Of a DNA stretch of 64,000 nt, positions 57,574 to 64,000 are shown piece after piece (position 1 is the stretch's first letter; the number at the start of each line of letters is the position of its first letter). The notes below the pieces were generated by a model that worked only from the letters and a program-made list of their open reading frames with translations, made no database searches and had not been told where the DNA came from. The DNA is from Sediminibacterium sp. (GTDB taxonomy: Bacteria; Bacteroidota; Bacteroidia; Chitinophagales; Chitinophagaceae), in the NCBI RefSeq assembly GCF_019264485.1, contig NZ_JAHVAA010000002.1, forward strand, positions 1 to 64,000. The letters are read 5' to 3'. The translations under genes were made by a program, and so were the position numbers.

Positions 57574-57576
57574 ATT

Positions 57577-58023
57577 CTATAGTCTTCTGAATGTGTAACG
57601 TGTTATATAGTTACCGTTGTAATTGGTAGCTACGATACGGTTATTATACACAGCAATATCATCAAAATACATATCTACTGAAGCACCGGTATAACTGTCG
57701 TACACATTTACTTCCCATATATCATGTGCCCGATCGTAATAGTTACCATACTGATCGTAATAACCACCAATAATGGTACGAATATGCCATGAGCCCTTCA
57801 TGAAGTTATAGCCATCATCATATTCGGCACTACCATTTCTGTAGAAATCAAATACACCATCTTCCAGTCCCGACCTGAAGTATTGCCAGCCATATCCGTC
57901 GCTGCGCGCAGCATCAGATACCACCCATGTTCCGGCTATCGATCTTGGGCTTACATCAATCACTGCTTTGGAGCAACTGGTAAGCAAAACAATAAGTGTG
58001 GTAAAGAGTAGCAGTTTTTTCAT
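57577..58023 (-). CDS. Lipocalin-like lipoprotein
   Basis: 148 residues with a type II signal peptide: MKKLLLFTTLIVLLTSCSK, lipid-anchor Cys17. The mature domain starts with SIAGTWVVSDAAR, a typical lipocalin-like GxW opening. It continues with Tyr/Asp/Gly-rich strands (GVFDFYRNGSAEYDDGYNFMKGSWHI, YYDQYGNYYDRAHDIWEVNV) and ends NYITRYTFRRL. It is likely an eight-strand barrel on the periplasmic side. It is a single-gene unit whose 3' end carries palindrome K. Confidence 0.72.
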   Translation of the reverse strand: MKKLLLFTTLIVLLTSCSKAVIDVSPRSIAGTWVVSDAARSDGYGWQYFRSGLEDGVFDFYRNGSAEYDDGYNFMKGSWHIRTIIGGYYDQYGNYYDRAHDIWEVNVYDSYTGASVDMYFDDIAVYNNRIVATNYNGNYITRYTFRRL

Positions 58024-58139
58024 ACAAAATCATTTTCAGGGTTAAGAACTGTTTACATCTTCTATAATCCAATTCTTTTACCAGAATTTGTTTTGTATGC
58101 TCTTTTAGATTTTATTTAACGTATCCATCATCACAACTA

Positions 58140-58229
58140 CCCTGCGCAAACTCCGTTTTCTCTTTTCTCTGCGGTGAATCTTCGAGTAAATTCACCGCAG
58201 AGAAAAGAGAACGCAGGGTTTTCGCAGGG
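58140..58229. repeat. Word-built inverted repeat L (40-bp arms)
   Basis: Arms 58140-58179 and 58190-58229 pair over 40 bases with five mismatches around a 10-base loop. It contains AAACTCCGTTT and CTCTGCGGTGAAT, the same words in the same order as element H at 44167. It lies between two minus-strand genes, 4 bases from the MFS stop. Confidence 0.92.
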
Positions 58230-58233
58230 TTAT

Positions 58234-59379
58234 TTATCGTTCCCATTTCATAAGGGTGGCCATAATGGTGGTGGAGAAACCAATGATAGCAATGATGGTG
58301 AATGACCAGCGAAGACCGGATAATTCTGCTATAAAACCAATGAGTGGGGGTCCAATCAAAAACCCTAAAAATCCAATGGTTGATACGGCTGCCAATGCAA
58401 CTCCCGGCGACATGGTTTTCGATTTACCGGCGGCGCTGTAGACCATCGGTACAACCGATGAAACACCGAGCCCTACCAGAAAAAAACCAAAAGTAGCCGT
58501 AGTAATGGCGGGAAACAATACAGCAATGGCCAATCCACTGCTGATGATGATACCACTGGCCTGCAGCATTCTTTGTATACCAAAACGGGTTACCAGCCTG
58601 TCGCCCAGAAACCTGCCGGTAGCCATGGTGGCCATAAAAACAGTATAACCCAGTGTTACCATTTCCTTAGGTGCTTTCACTACTTTCTGAAAGTATACAC
58701 CACTCCAGTCGAACATAGTTCCTTCACAAACCAGACAACCAAAAGCAATCAGTCCCAGCTTGAGAATCGAAGCATCTGGCTTTACAAAAAGGGGTTGTTG
58801 TTTTTCGGGTTTTGTATCCTTGGGAAGAATATAACCCTGTGCCAGCAATACAACAACAAGCGAGGCTATACAAATCAATAAAAAATGATGCAAGGGTGTT
58901 ATTTCCTGAGCAATAAGAAAGGTACCAATAGCGGCACCGGAAAAACCGGCGAGGCTCCAGATACCATGAAAAGTAGCCATAATTGACCGTTGGTACAATG
59001 ATTCTACACCCACTGCCTGTGTATTGGCAGAAATATTATAGAGATTTCCGAAAATGCCAAAACAAAACAATACGCCCACCAATTGCCAGGTGGCAGTTAC
59101 GGCACCAATGAGGATCAATATCAATGGATAACCAACTGCTGCAATAGTTACCATCGTTTTACTGCTGAAACGTGTAACAGCCCAGCCCGATAGTGGCAGG
59201 CTCAGCATTAAACCGATGGGTAAAGCAAATAAAACTGCGCCCAGCCCTGCATCACTTAAACCCAGTTTAAGCTTGATATCTGGTATGCGGCTTGCCCAAC
59301 TGGCAAAACATAAACCCGCCATAAAAAAGAAGACAGCCACCGCCAAACGATGTGCTTTCAGTGATCTGGTTGCTTGCAT
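58234..59379 (-). CDS. Major facilitator superfamily transporter (YbjJ-like)
   Basis: 381 residues, about 12 membrane segments. Segment 1 with FMAGLCFASWASRIPDIK and the loop LSDAGLGAVLFALPIGLM resemble the YbjJ subgroup of MFS proteins. The cytoplasmic motif after segment 8 reads GRFLGDRLVTRFG. A central loop has a charged KDTKPEKQQ stretch. The substrate is unknown. It is a single-gene unit, divergent from aspS, with its 3' end on palindrome L. Confidence 0.85.
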   Translation of the reverse strand: MQATRSLKAHRLAVAVFFFMAGLCFASWASRIPDIKLKLGLSDAGLGAVLFALPIGLMLSLPLSGWAVTRFSSKTMVTIAAVGYPLILILIGAVTATWQLVGVLFCFGIFGNLYNISANTQAVGVESLYQRSIMATFHGIWSLAGFSGAAIGTFLIAQEITPLHHFLLICIASLVVVLLAQGYILPKDTKPEKQQPLFVKPDASILKLGLIAFGCLVCEGTMFDWSGVYFQKVVKAPKEMVTLGYTVFMATMATGRFLGDRLVTRFGIQRMLQASGIIISSGLAIAVLFPAITTATFGFFLVGLGVSSVVPMVYSAAGKSKTMSPGVALAAVSTIGFLGFLIGPPLIGFIAELSGLRWSFTIIAIIGFSTTIMATLMKWER

Positions 59380-59448
59380 GTGACAAAGATGAGATAAAAC
59401 CGCTGTTTTTCAAGCCCTCTCTCATTCGGATGCTTAGGGCTTTTGAAG

Positions 59449-59456
59449 TATATTTG
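59449..59456 (+). promoter_or_regulatory. -7 box of aspS
   Basis: TATATTTG, a perfect TAnnTTTG. It predicts a leader of about 100 nt before the aspS ATG at 59563, which would contain palindrome M. Confidence 0.55.
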
Positions 59457-59475
59457 CAGCCCGTTAAGGTAGACC

Positions 59476-59526
59476 ATAGCCCATGGTCGATGGTCCATAT
59501 ACCATGGACTATAGTCTATGGGCTAT
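59476..59526. repeat. Word-built inverted repeat M in the aspS leader
   Basis: Arms 59476-59498 and 59504-59526 pair over 23 bases with four mismatches around a 5-base loop. Words: ATAGCCCATGG, GTCGATGGTCCAT, CCATGGACTATAG. They match those of element C (31505) and the hldD insertion. It lies between the aspS promoter and start codon. Confidence 0.8.
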
Positions 59527-59562
59527 CAACTACTACAAGCAATCAACCTCAAAGAACCAATT

Positions 59563-61389
59563 ATGTTTCGTACACACACTTGTGGAGAGTTAAGGGCCAG
59601 TGATGCCGGAAAAAATATAACCCTGGCCGGCTGGGTGCAAACTGTTCGTAAATTCGGCGCTATTACTTTCGTTGACCTGCGCGACCGATATGGTATTACA
59701 CAATTATTATTTGGAGAAGATTTAAATACCGCATTGGATGCCCAGCCATTAGGACGTGAATTTGTAATTCAGGCAACGGGTAGCATTGCAGAAAGAAGTA
59801 ATAAAAATCCCAATATTCCCACCGGTGATATTGAGATTCATATAAGCAGTTTCAAAATCCTTAATAAATCGGCCGTACCACCGTTTACCATACAGGATGA
59901 TACAGATGGTGGCGATGACCTGCGTATGAAATACCGATTTCTTGACCTGCGCAGAAACGCCATTAAAAAAAACCTGGAACTGCGTTATGCAGTTAACCGT
60001 TCAGCACGCAACTATTTACATGAAACTAATTTCATGGATATAGAAACACCCTTTCTGATTAAATCAACACCAGAAGGAGCAAGAGATTTTGTAGTGCCCT
60101 CCAGAATGAACCCGGGTCAGTTTTATGCATTACCTCAATCGCCACAAACTTTCAAACAGCTATTGATGGTGAGTGGATATGACAGATATTACCAGGTTGT
60201 AAAATGTTTTCGTGATGAGGATCTGCGTGCGGATCGTCAGCCGGAGTTTACACAGATCGACTGCGAAATGGCTTTTGTAGAGCAGGAAGATATTTTGAAC
60301 ATGTTTGAAGGAATGGTGAAGCGGGTGTTTAAAGATGTAAAGAATATCGACTACACCGAAAAAGTGGAACGCATGAGTTGGGAAGATGCCATGTGGATAT
60401 ACGGTAACGACAAACCAGATATCCGCTTTGGTATGCAGATCGCTAATCTTAAATCGGCTTTCCTGAAGGGCGGAAAAATAAATGCTATCGGCGAACTGAT
60501 TAATGGTGCTGGTTTTGGCGTATTTGATAATGCAGAAACCGTATTGGCTATTGCCGCTCCCGGTTGCAGCGAATACACCCGTAAGCAAACCGATGAACTG
60601 ACCGAATGGGTAAAACGTCCACAGATTGGCATGCAGGGTTTGGTGTACATCAAGTGCAATACAGATGGGACATATAAAAGCAGTGTAGATAAATTTTACG
60701 CTGAAGAAAAACTCAAAGCCATTGCAGATGCCGCTGGTGCCAAAGCAGGCGATCTTGTATTGATATTGGCAGGAAGAGAAGAAAGAACGAGGAAAGCAAC
60801 CAGTGAACTTCGTTTGGAAATGGGTAGAAGACTGGGGTTGAGAAAAGATGATGAATTCAAATTATTATGGGTTCTTGACTTTCCTTTGTTTGAATACGAT
60901 GAAGAAGGTAACAGATGGGTTGCACGTCACCATCCTTTTACTTCTCCGAAACCTGACCAGATTGAAGTAATGATCAATAACAACCCGCTTATTGAAAACG
61001 CAGATAAGTACCTGGAGCATCCTTATTCCAATATCAAAGCCAATGCCTACGATATGGTATTGAATGGTAATGAAATTGGTGGTGGTTCTATTCGTATTTA
61101 TCAACGTGAGTTACAGGAGAAAATGTTTGCGGCTTTGGGTATGAGTGAAGAAGAAGCACAACATAAATTTGGTTTCTTGTTAGGTGCTTTTGAATATGGG
61201 GCCCCTCCTCATGGTGGTATTGCCTACGGCTTCGATCGTCTCTGTGCCATTTTAGGCGGCAGTGAAAGCATCCGCGACTTTATTGCCTTTCCTAAAAATA
61301 ACAGTGGAAGAGATGTAATGTTAGATGCCCCAAGTACGATTGATGCACAACAGTTTGATGAATTACAGATTAAATTAGATTTGAAATAA
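59563..61389 (+). CDS. aspS: Aspartyl-tRNA synthetase
   Basis: 608 residues from ATG 59563 ([20 protein letters not shown]). A frame from 59518 only adds residues read from palindrome M. The N-terminal OB anticodon domain (about 15-110) contains [19 protein letters not shown]. The class II core includes [39 protein letters not shown] and [18 protein letters not shown] (motif 2). The bacterial GAD insertion spans about 280-430. [10 protein letters not shown] and [15 protein letters not shown] (motif 3) follow. It charges tRNA-Asp. It is a single-gene unit, convergent with the HAAS gene. Confidence 0.97.
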   Translation: MFRTHTCGELRASDAGKNITLAGWVQTVRKFGAITFVDLRDRYGITQLLFGEDLNTALDAQPLGREFVIQATGSIAERSNKNPNIPTGDIEIHISSFKILNKSAVPPFTIQDDTDGGDDLRMKYRFLDLRRNAIKKNLELRYAVNRSARNYLHETNFMDIETPFLIKSTPEGARDFVVPSRMNPGQFYALPQSPQTFKQLLMVSGYDRYYQVVKCFRDEDLRADRQPEFTQIDCEMAFVEQEDILNMFEGMVKRVFKDVKNIDYTEKVERMSWEDAMWIYGNDKPDIRFGMQIANLKSAFLKGGKINAIGELINGAGFGVFDNAETVLAIAAPGCSEYTRKQTDELTEWVKRPQIGMQGLVYIKCNTDGTYKSSVDKFYAEEKLKAIADAAGAKAGDLVLILAGREERTRKATSELRLEMGRRLGLRKDDEFKLLWVLDFPLFEYDEEGNRWVARHHPFTSPKPDQIEVMINNNPLIENADKYLEHPYSNIKANAYDMVLNGNEIGGGSIRIYQRELQEKMFAALGMSEEEAQHKFGFLLGAFEYGAPPHGGIAYGFDRLCAILGGSESIRDFIAFPKNNSGRDVMLDAPSTIDAQQFDELQIKLDLK

Positions 61390-61393
61390 TCAT

Positions 61394-61445
61394 TAAGCAA
61401 CTGATTTTGAAAATCATAAATATGATTTTCAAAATCAGTTGCTTA
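61394..61445. repeat. Perfect 25-bp inverted repeat N
   Basis: Arms 61394-61418 and 61421-61445 are perfect complements with a two-base loop. The outer part is TAAGCAACTGATTTTG. It lies between the convergent aspS and HAAS genes, and the right arm includes the stop codon of the HAAS gene. It may act as a bidirectional end hairpin, but there is no U-tract. Confidence 0.92.
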
Positions 61446-62150
61446 GTTGGCAAATGCCGAAGGATATTTATTTTTAGCTTCCTTTTGTACTTCGTTCAAC
61501 ATTTCTATTTTGACCAATGAATTAATAATGTATAAAATCATTATAACAACTATTCCATAAATCTGAATATTACTTCTTAACTCTTCCCCTGCCAATAGAT
61601 CAAATGGTTTCTTAAATAAACTCGTTAGTATTTGAAGAATGAATACTAAATAGTAAAAACTAAAATCAAAGAATTGAGGATCAGTCATCAGCAATTTTTC
61701 ATGCTGGGTTCGGCGAAGTTTCGATTTATCTCTTTCAACTCGCAGAAATTGAATTGCAGCAATTAGCCCGATTAAAATAATATTAGCTATTAAATATGGT
61801 TCAGACAAAAAACGATCGACTGTAATGACACTTAAAAGAATCATTATTGCCAGCAATATTTTCGGAAAAGTAAAATAAGTGTAAAACAAGCGTTTACGCA
61901 TTTTACGGTATTTTTTTCGCATTGTGGTAGTCTTAGCTTCAACAATCTCCCGTAAACCCAGATTACCGAAAGAAAAATGAACCAGTTCTAATGCCTGCTT
62001 AAAAGTCAGTGACTCGTTGGTTTGCATCTTCTCTTCAATCGCATTAGCCATATGATCAACAATTTCTACCTGTATGTCATAGTAGCTGATACTCTTTCTT
62101 TTACAATAAGCATACAATTCTTGAATCTGTTCATCAGATAACATAGTCAT
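61443..62150 (-). CDS. Membrane protein with HAAS-type N-terminal domain
   Basis: 235 residues. The N-terminal cytoplasmic region (1-75), MLSDEQIQELYAYCKRKSIS ... DHMANAIEEKMQTN ... SFGNLGLREIV, fits the HAAS-like helical domain often encoded beside PadR regulators. Four membrane segments follow (about 93-108, 115-132, 165-182, 195-215). It is thought to be a PadR-associated sensor or anti-regulator; the signal is unknown. Its start overlaps the padR stop by 4 bases (ATGA), so the two are translationally coupled. Confidence 0.75.
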   Translation of the reverse strand: MTMLSDEQIQELYAYCKRKSISYYDIQVEIVDHMANAIEEKMQTNESLTFKQALELVHFSFGNLGLREIVEAKTTTMRKKYRKMRKRLFYTYFTFPKILLAIMILLSVITVDRFLSEPYLIANIILIGLIAAIQFLRVERDKSKLRRTQHEKLLMTDPQFFDFSFYYLVFILQILTSLFKKPFDLLAGEELRSNIQIYGIVVIMILYIINSLVKIEMLNEVQKEAKNKYPSAFAN

Positions 62151-62479
62151 GCAGTTTTAGGTTGAAAAATCAATGATAAATTCTCTAAAAATGATTGTAG
62201 TTCATTAAATGACTGTACGGATTGTTTTTTCCCTGCTTTTGTAAGTGAATAATACTTACGCATTCGGTTACCCGCAGATTCAATTTCAGTTTCTAATATC
62301 CCTTCTTCTTCCAGCCGATGCAAAAGCGGATACAAAGCCCCTTCTGTAATATCCAGGTGCCCTTTAGTCAACTCACGTGCCTTTTGTGTAATCTGGTAGC
62401 CATACATACGCCCGTTATCTTTCAGTAACTGAATAATAATGGGTTCAAGACAGCCTTTGTATAAAGCAGACTTATTCAT
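62147..62479 (-). CDS. PadR-family transcriptional regulator
   Basis: 110 residues, the size of class s-PadR. Winged-helix motifs: LKDNGRMYGYQITQKARELT, TEGALYPLLHRLEEEGIL (the conserved ALYPxLxRLExxGxL) and RKYYSLTKAGKKQ. It usually represses its own operon. A perfect 18-bp palindrome lies 15 bases upstream of the start and is a good operator candidate. It forms a pair with the HAAS membrane gene. Confidence 0.92.
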   Translation of the reverse strand: MNKSALYKGCLEPIIIQLLKDNGRMYGYQITQKARELTKGHLDITEGALYPLLHRLEEEGILETEIESAGNRMRKYYSLTKAGKKQSVQSFNELQSFLENLSLIFQPKTA

Positions 62480-62494
62480 GAATTGAAGGTAGAG

Positions 62495-62535
62495 AAAATT
62501 AATTATACCTAACTTTCTTAGGTATAATTAATTTT
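62495..62535. promoter_or_regulatory. Perfect palindrome P, candidate PadR operator
   Basis: AAAATTAATTATACCTAA (62495-62512), loop CTTTC, and its exact complement (62518-62535). It lies 15 bases upstream of padR and about 100 bases upstream of the divergent ATP-grasp gene. The A/T-rich symmetric sequence with TTAGGTATAATT halves fits a PadR operator but could also be a hairpin. Confidence 0.6.
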
Positions 62536-62566
62536 GAGAGTATCTTGGCTTTTCGTATATTGTATC

Positions 62567-62601
62567 TGGTTGCTCTCCCTGCGGGGATGCAACCATTTTT
62601 T
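62567..62601 (+). terminator. Terminator-like hairpin in the leader of the ATP-grasp gene
   Basis: TGGTTGC-TCTCCC pairs with GGGGA-TGCAACCA (62567-62579/62583-62595) with a small internal mismatch, followed by six T residues. It lies 30 bases before the ATG at 62632 with no gene in front, so it could attenuate the downstream gene. Confidence 0.7.
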
Positions 62602-62631
62602 GTTTGTACCAGACCATACAATCAACTACTT

Positions 62632-64000
62632 ATGCATGGAAACCTGCTTTTCAATAATTATCAGATCAGACCAGGTTCCTGGGATGAAATGAAAGAATCA
62701 GACACCGTTCGGCTCCCCTATCATTCAATATGCGATGAGCTCTGTGGGCTAAACCTTACGGAACTGCAGCAGAAAGACAGAATGGCTGCTGAACTTTTCA
62801 TGAGCCAGGGAATTACATTCACTGTGTACAGTGACAACGAAGGAATAGAAAGGATATTTCCTTATGATATCATTCCAAGGGTTATTACCAATAAAGAATG
62901 GGAGCAGATTGAAACCGGTATTAAACAAAGACTAAAAGCCCTGAATCTTTTTCTTAAAGACATCTATCATGAACAACAAATTCTCAAAGATGGTATTATC
63001 CCTGCTTCATTAATCGCTTCCTGTCCGCATTTTACCCGTGAAGTTTTTGGCATAAATGTGCCACACGATATTTATGTAAACATTGCCGGCATTGATCTTA
63101 TCAGGGGAGTTGACGGTGCTTTCTATATCCTGGAAGACAATTTGCGAACCCCATCAGGTGTATCTTATATGCTGGAAAACAGGGAGGTAACCAAACGGCT
63201 TTTCCCCGACTTACTGGCTAACAGCAATGTGAGAATGATTAATAATTATCCGCTTTTGTTACATGATAACCTGATGGCCATGTCGCAAAGAAAAGTAGAT
63301 AACCCAATGGTTGTATTACTTACGCCGGGTGTATTTAATTCTGCCTATTTTGAACATACATTTCTTGCCCGGCAAATGGGTATTCAACTTGTTGAAGGAA
63401 GAGATTTGCTGGTCGACAATCATAAAGTTTATATGAAAACAACGGGTGGTCTTCGCCAGGTAGATGTAATATACAGGCGCATTGATGATGAATACCTTGA
63501 CCCGTTGGTGTTCAGACCCGATAGTGCATTGGGTGTGCCTGGTTTAATGAGTGCCTATAGAAAAGGCAATGTAACTATTGTGAATGCATTGGGTAATGGT
63601 GTAGCAGATGACAAAGCAGTTTATGCTTATGTACCTGCCATGATTCGTTATTACCTGAATGAAGAACCCATCATTCCTAATGTTCCTACCTACCAGATGA
63701 AAAATGAAGAAGAGCGGCAATATGTTTTTGCGAATATGGATCAAATGGTAATCAAAGAAACCAATCAATCTGGAGGATATGGTATGGTAATGGGCAATAA
63801 GGCTTCTGCTGAAGAACTGGATAAAGCAAGAGCTGACATCCTGCTTAATCCAAGAAATTTTATTGCACAACCGATCATCCAGTTATCAACAGTGCCTTGC
63901 CTGATTGATGGAAAATTACAGGCCCGACATGTAGATTTACGTCCATATGCACTTTGTTCTCCTACAGGTATTGATATTGTTCCCGGTGGCTTAACAAGGG
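62632..64000 (+). CDS. Circularly permuted ATP-grasp type 2 protein (3' end beyond window)
   Basis: The frame from ATG 62632 stays open to the right edge (456 codons visible). The sequence shows DUF404/DUF407-type blocks: FPYDIIPRVITNKEWEQIET, QRLKALNLFLKDIY (here KQRLKALNLFLKDIY), GIDLIRGVDGAFYILEDNLR, TPSGVSYMLENREV, VLLTPGVFNSAYFEHTFLAR, VDVIYRRIDDEYLDPL, ANALGNGVADDKAVYAYVP-type (here VNALGNGVADDKAVYAYVP), VIKETNQSGGYGMVMG and finally DIVPGGLTR. Such proteins are predicted peptide-ligase-like enzymes, often clustered with an alpha-E protein and a transglutaminase, which would lie to the right. A terminator-like hairpin precedes the gene. Confidence 0.9.
   Translation, partial: MHGNLLFNNYQIRPGSWDEMKESDTVRLPYHSICDELCGLNLTELQQKDRMAAELFMSQGITFTVYSDNEGIERIFPYDIIPRVITNKEWEQIETGIKQRLKALNLFLKDIYHEQQILKDGIIPASLIASCPHFTREVFGINVPHDIYVNIAGIDLIRGVDGAFYILEDNLRTPSGVSYMLENREVTKRLFPDLLANSNVRMINNYPLLLHDNLMAMSQRKVDNPMVVLLTPGVFNSAYFEHTFLARQMGIQLVEGRDLLVDNHKVYMKTTGGLRQVDVIYRRIDDEYLDPLVFRPDSALGVPGLMSAYRKGNVTIVNALGNGVADDKAVYAYVPAMIRYYLNEEPIIPNVPTYQMKNEEERQYVFANMDQMVIKETNQSGGYGMVMGNKASAEELDKARADILLNPRNFIAQPIIQLSTVPCLIDGKLQARHVDLRPYALCSPTGIDIVPGGLTR

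Larger units (their letters stand above)
56929..57576. other. Gene-poor region with degenerate repeat words and a tiny ORF
   Basis: About 650 bases. Words such as CCGCTTGT (twice, about 56999 and 57021, flanking gtggcgcaagtc) and ATGGAGCCTCGCTCCCAT (57082-57099, a near-palindrome) resemble decayed intergenic repeats. A plus-strand frame from ATG 57106 stops after 24 codons, then stays open for 39 more. A 46-codon ORF lies at 57344-57484. The perfect 18-bp palindrome K (57529-57573) closes the region. Confidence 0.5.

Overview
The window looks like a chromosomal segment of a Bacteroidota bacterium, most probably of the Chitinophagaceae type. The reasons are several secreted proteins with type IX secretion (T9SS) C-terminal sorting domains, Bacteroidota-style promoters (TAnnTTTG at -7) with weak or no Shine-Dalgarno sites, a type III glutamine synthetase, DUF2807/DUF4198/DUF4407 proteins, PadR-HAAS regulation and a large alpha-2-macroglobulin. 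The genus is not determinable by eye. I saw no rRNA, tRNA, CRISPR array, prophage or complete insertion sequence.

Layout. 1-5.6 kb (minus): a surface/adhesin operon (lipoprotein, small T9SS protein, fibre-head protein, and a giant 112-residue-repeat protein that runs off the left edge) behind a long hairpin-rich leader. 6.1-7.0 kb: rpsL-rpsG with its own promoter and terminator. 7.3-12.4 kb: a 1689-residue T9SS protein. 12.4-22 kb: ilvE, a four-gene plus-strand unit (unknown protein, rdgB, thioesterase, GH3 beta-glucosidase), then aroE with a phosphosulfolactate-synthase-like gene, a TPR protein and small secreted proteins. 22-36 kb: yidC, DUF4407, DPP-IV, pyrG, secreted dienelactone hydrolase, proC, hldD, purL, DUF2807. 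36.5-44 kb: glnN, an LTxxQ-like small protein, secreted unknowns, accC-accB and efp. 44.3-57 kb (plus): PKD-repeat T9SS protein, DUF4198, sucD, alpha-2-macroglobulin, FAD oxidoreductase, membrane protein. 57-64 kb: lipoprotein, MFS transporter, aspS, HAAS/PadR pair and a circularly permuted ATP-grasp protein cut by the right edge.

Housekeeping genes (translation, nucleotide, amino-acid, fatty-acid and envelope biogenesis) are interleaved with secreted and surface proteins. Several listed starts were moved to internal ATGs because the family alignment and a TAnnTTTG box agree on the shorter form (purL, efp, aroE, comA-like, aspS, DUF2807, kelch lipoprotein).

The most unusual content lies between genes. 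At least a dozen intergenic gaps from 25 kb onward carry long inverted repeats whose arms are built from iterated 5-9 base words. Word families recur at unrelated loci (44.2 with 58.2 kb; 46.6 with 57.5 kb; 25.4 with 30.6 kb; 34.9 with 43.4 kb). Most lack a U-tract, and they sit in 3' ends, divergent promoter regions, operon gaps and 5' leaders. One word cluster appears to be inserted in frame inside hldD. Other points of interest are an EF-P with Arg32 at the loop tip, a SusC-plug-like segment inside the alpha-2-macroglobulin, and a heptamer array abutting the start codon of an oxidoreductase gene.
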